A DNA stretch of 64,000 bases from Leptospira ainazelensis. Lineage in GTDB: Bacteria; Spirochaetota; Leptospiria; Leptospirales; Leptospiraceae. Position 1 is the stretch's first letter. Each line of letters begins with the position of its first letter. The notes beneath the pieces are model-generated. The model had not been told where the DNA came from. It made no database searches and was given only the letters and a program-made list of their open reading frames with translations. The stretch spans positions 62,001 through 126,000 of the forward strand of contig NZ_JAFFPT010000045.1 of NCBI RefSeq assembly GCF_016918785.1. The letters are read 5' to 3'. The translations under genes were made by a program, and so were the position numbers. This document shows positions 61,671-64,000 of the stretch, in pieces.

Positions 61671-62590
61671 GCGTCGAGTATGCGATCGTTGTAAAGAACA
61701 AAACTCGGCTTGAAGCCCTTGTTGAAAGATTCAATACGAAACAACAGGCAAAGTTTTATATAGAAAGATTGGGTGGAAAGTTTGAGGAATATGAAATCGA
61801 ACACGAAATCTTTCACGAATCTCTGGATACGATTCAAAAGAAACTTTCGAAAACCATAAAATATAAAATCGTAGAAAGAATCTTTCTTCCTTCCTTTCTT
61901 TTTTCCGAAAAAAATCTTATAGTTACGATCGGGCAAGACGGACTCGTCGCGAATACGGCTAAGTATTCGAAAGGGGTCCCGATCGTTGCGGTCAATCCGG
62001 ACGCGGAAAGATACGACGGAGTGTTACTTCCTTTTGATCCTCACAATTTTATTTTCGGAGTCGAGAACGTGATCGGCGGTCGTTATTCTTCCAAGACGGT
62101 TCGTTTTGCGGAAGCAAAGCTGAACGACGGACAAAGATTGCTCGCATTCAACGATCTTTTTATCGGACCTTCCTCTCATACTTCCGCTCGTTATAAAATT
62201 TCATACGATCAGAATTCTGAAGAACAGTCTTCCAGCGGGATCATCGTTTCCACTCCGGCGGGAAGTACGGGCTGGCTCAGTTCCATATTCAATATGGCTT
62301 ACGGAGTTACCGGCCTTTTTGAAAAGGAATTAAAACTCAAACGCCCGGCGCTCCAAGAAGATCAGCTTTTGTTCGCGGTCCGAGAACCGTTCCAGAGCGT
62401 TCGAACACAAATCGGAATCACCGCCGGAGTTCTTACTAACAAGTTTCCGCTGACCGTTGAATCTCTGATGCCTTCAGGAGGAGTGATCTTCAGCGACGGG
62501 ATCGAATCGGATTATTTGAAATTTAATTCGGGAACGGTCGCGACGATCGGAGTTTCGAAAGAGAGCGCGAAATTAGTTCTGAAGAATTGA
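61667..62590 (+). CDS. NAD-kinase-like protein
   Basis: A 307-residue protein resembling NAD kinases, which phosphorylate NAD to NADP. The motif LIVTIGQDGLVANT (about 84-97) matches GGDGT/NT, with Gln replacing the second Gly; LLAFNDLFIG stands where NE is usual; STPAGSTGWLSS (about 195-206) matches the TPTGSTAY stretch; FSDGIESDYLKF ends the C-terminal part. An N-terminal extension of about 80 charged residues is not part of the NAD kinase core. The motif changes leave activity open; it may be a divergent kinase or a regulatory relative. Pairs with an SPFH protein through a four-base gene overlap. Confidence 0.78.
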   Translation: MSVEYAIVVKNKTRLEALVERFNTKQQAKFYIERLGGKFEEYEIEHEIFHESLDTIQKKLSKTIKYKIVERIFLPSFLFSEKNLIVTIGQDGLVANTAKYSKGVPIVAVNPDAERYDGVLLPFDPHNFIFGVENVIGGRYSSKTVRFAEAKLNDGQRLLAFNDLFIGPSSHTSARYKISYDQNSEEQSSSGIIVSTPAGSTGWLSSIFNMAYGVTGLFEKELKLKRPALQEDQLLFAVREPFQSVRTQIGITAGVLTNKFPLTVESLMPSGGVIFSDGIESDYLKFNSGTVATIGVSKESAKLVLKN

Positions 62591-62692
62591 TTCGATAAAA
62601 GGAATCTCAATGTTCCGGAAATTTACTCAGAGCTTCTCGAATTAAATCCCGCATAAAAGTTTTATAGAATAGAAAAAAATCGAACCAAAATA

Positions 62693-62710
62693 TAGTTGCC
62701 TTGGTAACTA
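62693..62710. promoter_or_regulatory. MarR operator 1 (upstream of marR-type gene)
   Basis: TAGTTGCCTTGGTAACTA is an 18-base near-perfect palindrome (TAGTTGCC against GGTAACTA) 19 bases before the MarR start codon, overlapping the promoter region (TATATT at 62718-62723 is a possible -10). Two more copies lie at 63696-63713 and 63742-63759. Confidence 0.72.
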
Positions 62711-62729
62711 ATAATGTTATATTCGCAAA

Positions 62730-63167
62730 ATGGTTTCAGTAAAGGACGCGTACGGATTCTTAATCGTAAGATCCAATCGCCTGTTTCGATTGCACTTCCA
62801 AAGATTCTGTCAACGTAACGATATCGATATCAGTCAAGAACAATGGTTTTTGTTGAATAAGATCGCGCAGAGCGAGGGATTGACTCAAGGTGATTTGACG
62901 GATGATTTATTCGGAGATAAGCCGAACATTTCTCGTATGGTTGAGAAGATGGAACAAAAAGGTTGGATAAAAAGAGTAAACGATCCGGAAGACCATCGAA
63001 TCTTGCGCCTTCATCTTACCAAAAAAGGAAATGCGACTCATGAAAAGATGACAAACATAGTCGGGGAAGAACGAAGTAAAATCTATTCAGGTTTAAGTTC
63101 GAAAGACTTCAAAGAATTCGAAAGAATCATCGGAATCTTAGAGAAGAACCTTTTGGAGAATTTATAG
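62730..63167 (+). CDS. MarR-family transcriptional regulator
   Basis: A 145-residue winged-helix repressor. The HTH and wing (about 45-100) read SEGLTQGDLTDDLFGDKPNISRMVEKMEQKGWIKRVNDPEDHRILRLHLTKKG, with the wing Asp-Arg pair typical of MarR. Flanking helices form the dimer interface. An 18-base palindrome just upstream and two more before the gene at 63789 mark a small regulon that includes itself. Ligands of the family are phenolic or oxidising compounds; none is suggested here beyond the RidA-like and NTF2-like neighbours. Confidence 0.92.
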   Translation: MVSVKDAYGFLIVRSNRLFRLHFQRFCQRNDIDISQEQWFLLNKIAQSEGLTQGDLTDDLFGDKPNISRMVEKMEQKGWIKRVNDPEDHRILRLHLTKKGNATHEKMTNIVGEERSKIYSGLSSKDFKEFERIIGILEKNLLENL

Positions 63168-63192
63168 GAGTGCACTTGCGATTCTAATAAAA

Positions 63193-63681
63193 ATGAAAAA
63201 GATAATCAATCATGCGATTACCTTGTGGATGATACCGTTCTGGACGTTGATTCTCGATTGCGGTTTTGTTTCTCATAAACAACACCGAGCGATTCGTTCG
63301 GCCGAGGTCTACAATACGGCGGAATACGGATTTTCTCAGGGAATCATCACGGATTCACCTAAAACAATTTATCTATCAGGCATCGTAGGCTGGAACAAAA
63401 AGAGAGGACTTCCGGATCCGAATCGTTTCGAAACACAGACAATCCAGATTTTCGAAAATCTAAAACTCCTATTGAAATCGGAAAATGCGACTCTGGACGA
63501 TGTTCTGCGTCTTGAAGTTTTTATCGTAGGAATCGATACGAACAAACTAAAGGAGTATTCAAAGATCTCTGCGCAATTTTTTAATTCGGGACATAAGCCT
63601 GCTTCTACAGTGATCGGGGTCGAAGCGCTTTCGAGAGAAGGTCTTTTAATTGAAATTCAAGCGACGGCTTCGATCCGTTGA
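63193..63681 (+). CDS. Exported RidA/YjgF-like protein
   Basis: A 162-residue protein with a hydrophobic N-terminus (AITLWMIPFWTLILDCGF) that reads as a signal peptide or signal anchor. A lipoprotein Cys (LILDC) is possible, but Asp at -1 is unusual. The RidA fold follows: GIITDSPKTIYLSGIVGW, QIFENLKLLLKSENATLDDVLRLEVFIV, GHKPASTVIGVEALSREGLLIEIQATA. The Arg that lets true RidA deaminate enamines is absent (PASTV instead of PARSxV), as in Rid4-7 groups, so deaminase activity is unlikely. Export is unusual for the family. It is 25 bases after the MarR gene and probably co-transcribed. Confidence 0.85.
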   Translation: MKKIINHAITLWMIPFWTLILDCGFVSHKQHRAIRSAEVYNTAEYGFSQGIITDSPKTIYLSGIVGWNKKRGLPDPNRFETQTIQIFENLKLLLKSENATLDDVLRLEVFIVGIDTNKLKEYSKISAQFFNSGHKPASTVIGVEALSREGLLIEIQATASIR

Positions 63682-63695
63682 TTTTTTATTAAAAA

Positions 63696-63713
63696 TAGTT
63701 GCCATGGAAACTA
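63696..63713. promoter_or_regulatory. MarR operator 2
   Basis: TAGTTGCCATGGAAACTA is an 18-base palindrome with one mismatched pair, 15 bases after the RidA-like stop and 76 bases before the next start codon. It is nearly identical to the site before the MarR gene. Confidence 0.7.
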
Positions 63714-63741
63714 TACGATTCCTAAGATGGAAAGCGTTAAA

Positions 63742-63759
63742 TAGTTGCCATAGCAACGT
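63742..63759. promoter_or_regulatory. MarR operator 3
   Basis: TAGTTGCCATAGCAACGT is a third, less perfect copy of the MarR-type site. Its centre is 46 bases from that of copy 2, about four to five helical turns, and it ends 30 bases before the ATG of the last gene. Confidence 0.62.
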
Positions 63760-63788
63760 ATTAAGAGGAAAATTTTATAGGAGTAGGT

Positions 63789-64000
63789 ATGAAACTAATT
63801 CAGTTTTTAACGACCATTTTTATGACGACGGCAATTTTCGCCAATAACGAGGAGGCTTCTTTAAAAAAGCAAATCCATGAATTCGTAAAGGCGGGTGATG
63901 AAAGAAACACGGATAAATTGGAGAACGTTCTGCATAAGGATTTTCGCCTCTATGCGTTCGTAGGCAATTCAAATCAGCCTTGGGAAATGAATCGGGAAGG
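63789..64000 (+). CDS. Exported NTF2-like protein, 3' end outside window
   Basis: The first 70 codons of a gene running off the window. ATG 63789 has AGGAG about seven bases before it. The product begins MKLIQFLTTIFMTTAIFANNEE, a Sec signal peptide, then LKKQIHEFVKAGDERNTDKLENVLHKDFRLYAFVGNSNQPW, which fits the opening helices and first strand of the SnoaL/NTF2-like (DUF4440 or lumazine-binding-like) fold. Two MarR-type operators precede it, so it is the probable main target of the MarR regulator. Function unknown. Confidence 0.75.
   Translation, partial: MKLIQFLTTIFMTTAIFANNEEASLKKQIHEFVKAGDERNTDKLENVLHKDFRLYAFVGNSNQPWEMNRE

Noticed and set aside
62718..62723. TATATT as the definite MarR -10 box
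   Set aside because: It lies only six bases from the start codon and its -35 partner is poor; mentioned only as possible.

Overview
The window reads as a chromosomal segment of a Leptospira species, probably from the pathogen-containing clade. This rests on the family mix: several 7TM-DISM receptors, SpoIIE-type phosphatase receptors, many cyclases, ChoD-like GMC oxidoreductases and spirochaete-style lipoprotein signals. Moderate A+T content, runs of AGAAT/TTCTAAA in the spacers, and GGAGTTCCTAC-type dispersed repeats fit too. Genus is inferred from gene content only; species cannot be fixed. I see no rRNA, tRNA, CRISPR array, transposase or integrase.

Region 1 (1-9.7 kb): the end of a large helical protein; a cassette-like insertion with an SRPBCC gene between two GTTAGGCG sites, followed by a repeat-rich spacer; an acyl-CoA dehydrogenase with Asp at the catalytic-base position; a Vat/CatB-like acetyltransferase; a small secreted protein; an SDR; methionine aminopeptidase; and a two-domain cyclic-nucleotide-binding protein. 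Region 2 (9.7-20.3 kb): an ammonium-transporter/adenylate-cyclase fusion that converges on the cyclic-nucleotide receptor, a membrane-bound AraC-type regulator coupled to MltA, a TetR-thioesterase pair with a clear operator, a zinc-type CDF exporter, and a 7TM-SpoIIE phosphatase receptor.

Region 3 (20.7-34.4 kb): a putative HLLGDSFAH-type secreted protein, a small membrane protein, a GMC oxidoreductase and a soluble-adenylyl-cyclase-like giant on the plus strand. On the minus strand are a methyltransferase and an operon of a GMC/alpha-beta-hydrolase fusion plus a third GMC enzyme. Region 4 (34.8-45.6 kb): RsgA, an ECF sigma/ClpP pair, a hybrid 7TM histidine kinase, and a lipid-looking set (B12-radical SAM, desaturase, HHxxxDG acyltransferase) divergent from a lipase-like hydrolase.

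Region 5 (45.6-64 kb): a GyrI-like protein, a mosaic of miniature inverted-repeat elements, an ABA4-like membrane pair divergent from its likely TetR regulator, a GNAT-CWC pair, a Cache histidine kinase, an RND pump with a TolC lipoprotein but no adaptor, a second acyl-CoA dehydrogenase, a PaaI thioesterase, an SPFH/NAD-kinase-like pair, and a MarR gene. Three copies of an 18-bp operator mark the MarR promoter and the promoter of the last, truncated gene.

Taken together, the segment is rich in signalling: two cAMP-producing enzymes of very different input, a cAMP-receptor-like protein, and three 7TM-DISM receptors with transcriptional, phosphatase and kinase outputs. It is also rich in lipid or sterol-like redox chemistry: three GMC enzymes, two acyl-CoA dehydrogenases, two thioesterases, a desaturase, an acyltransferase and two lipase-fold proteins.
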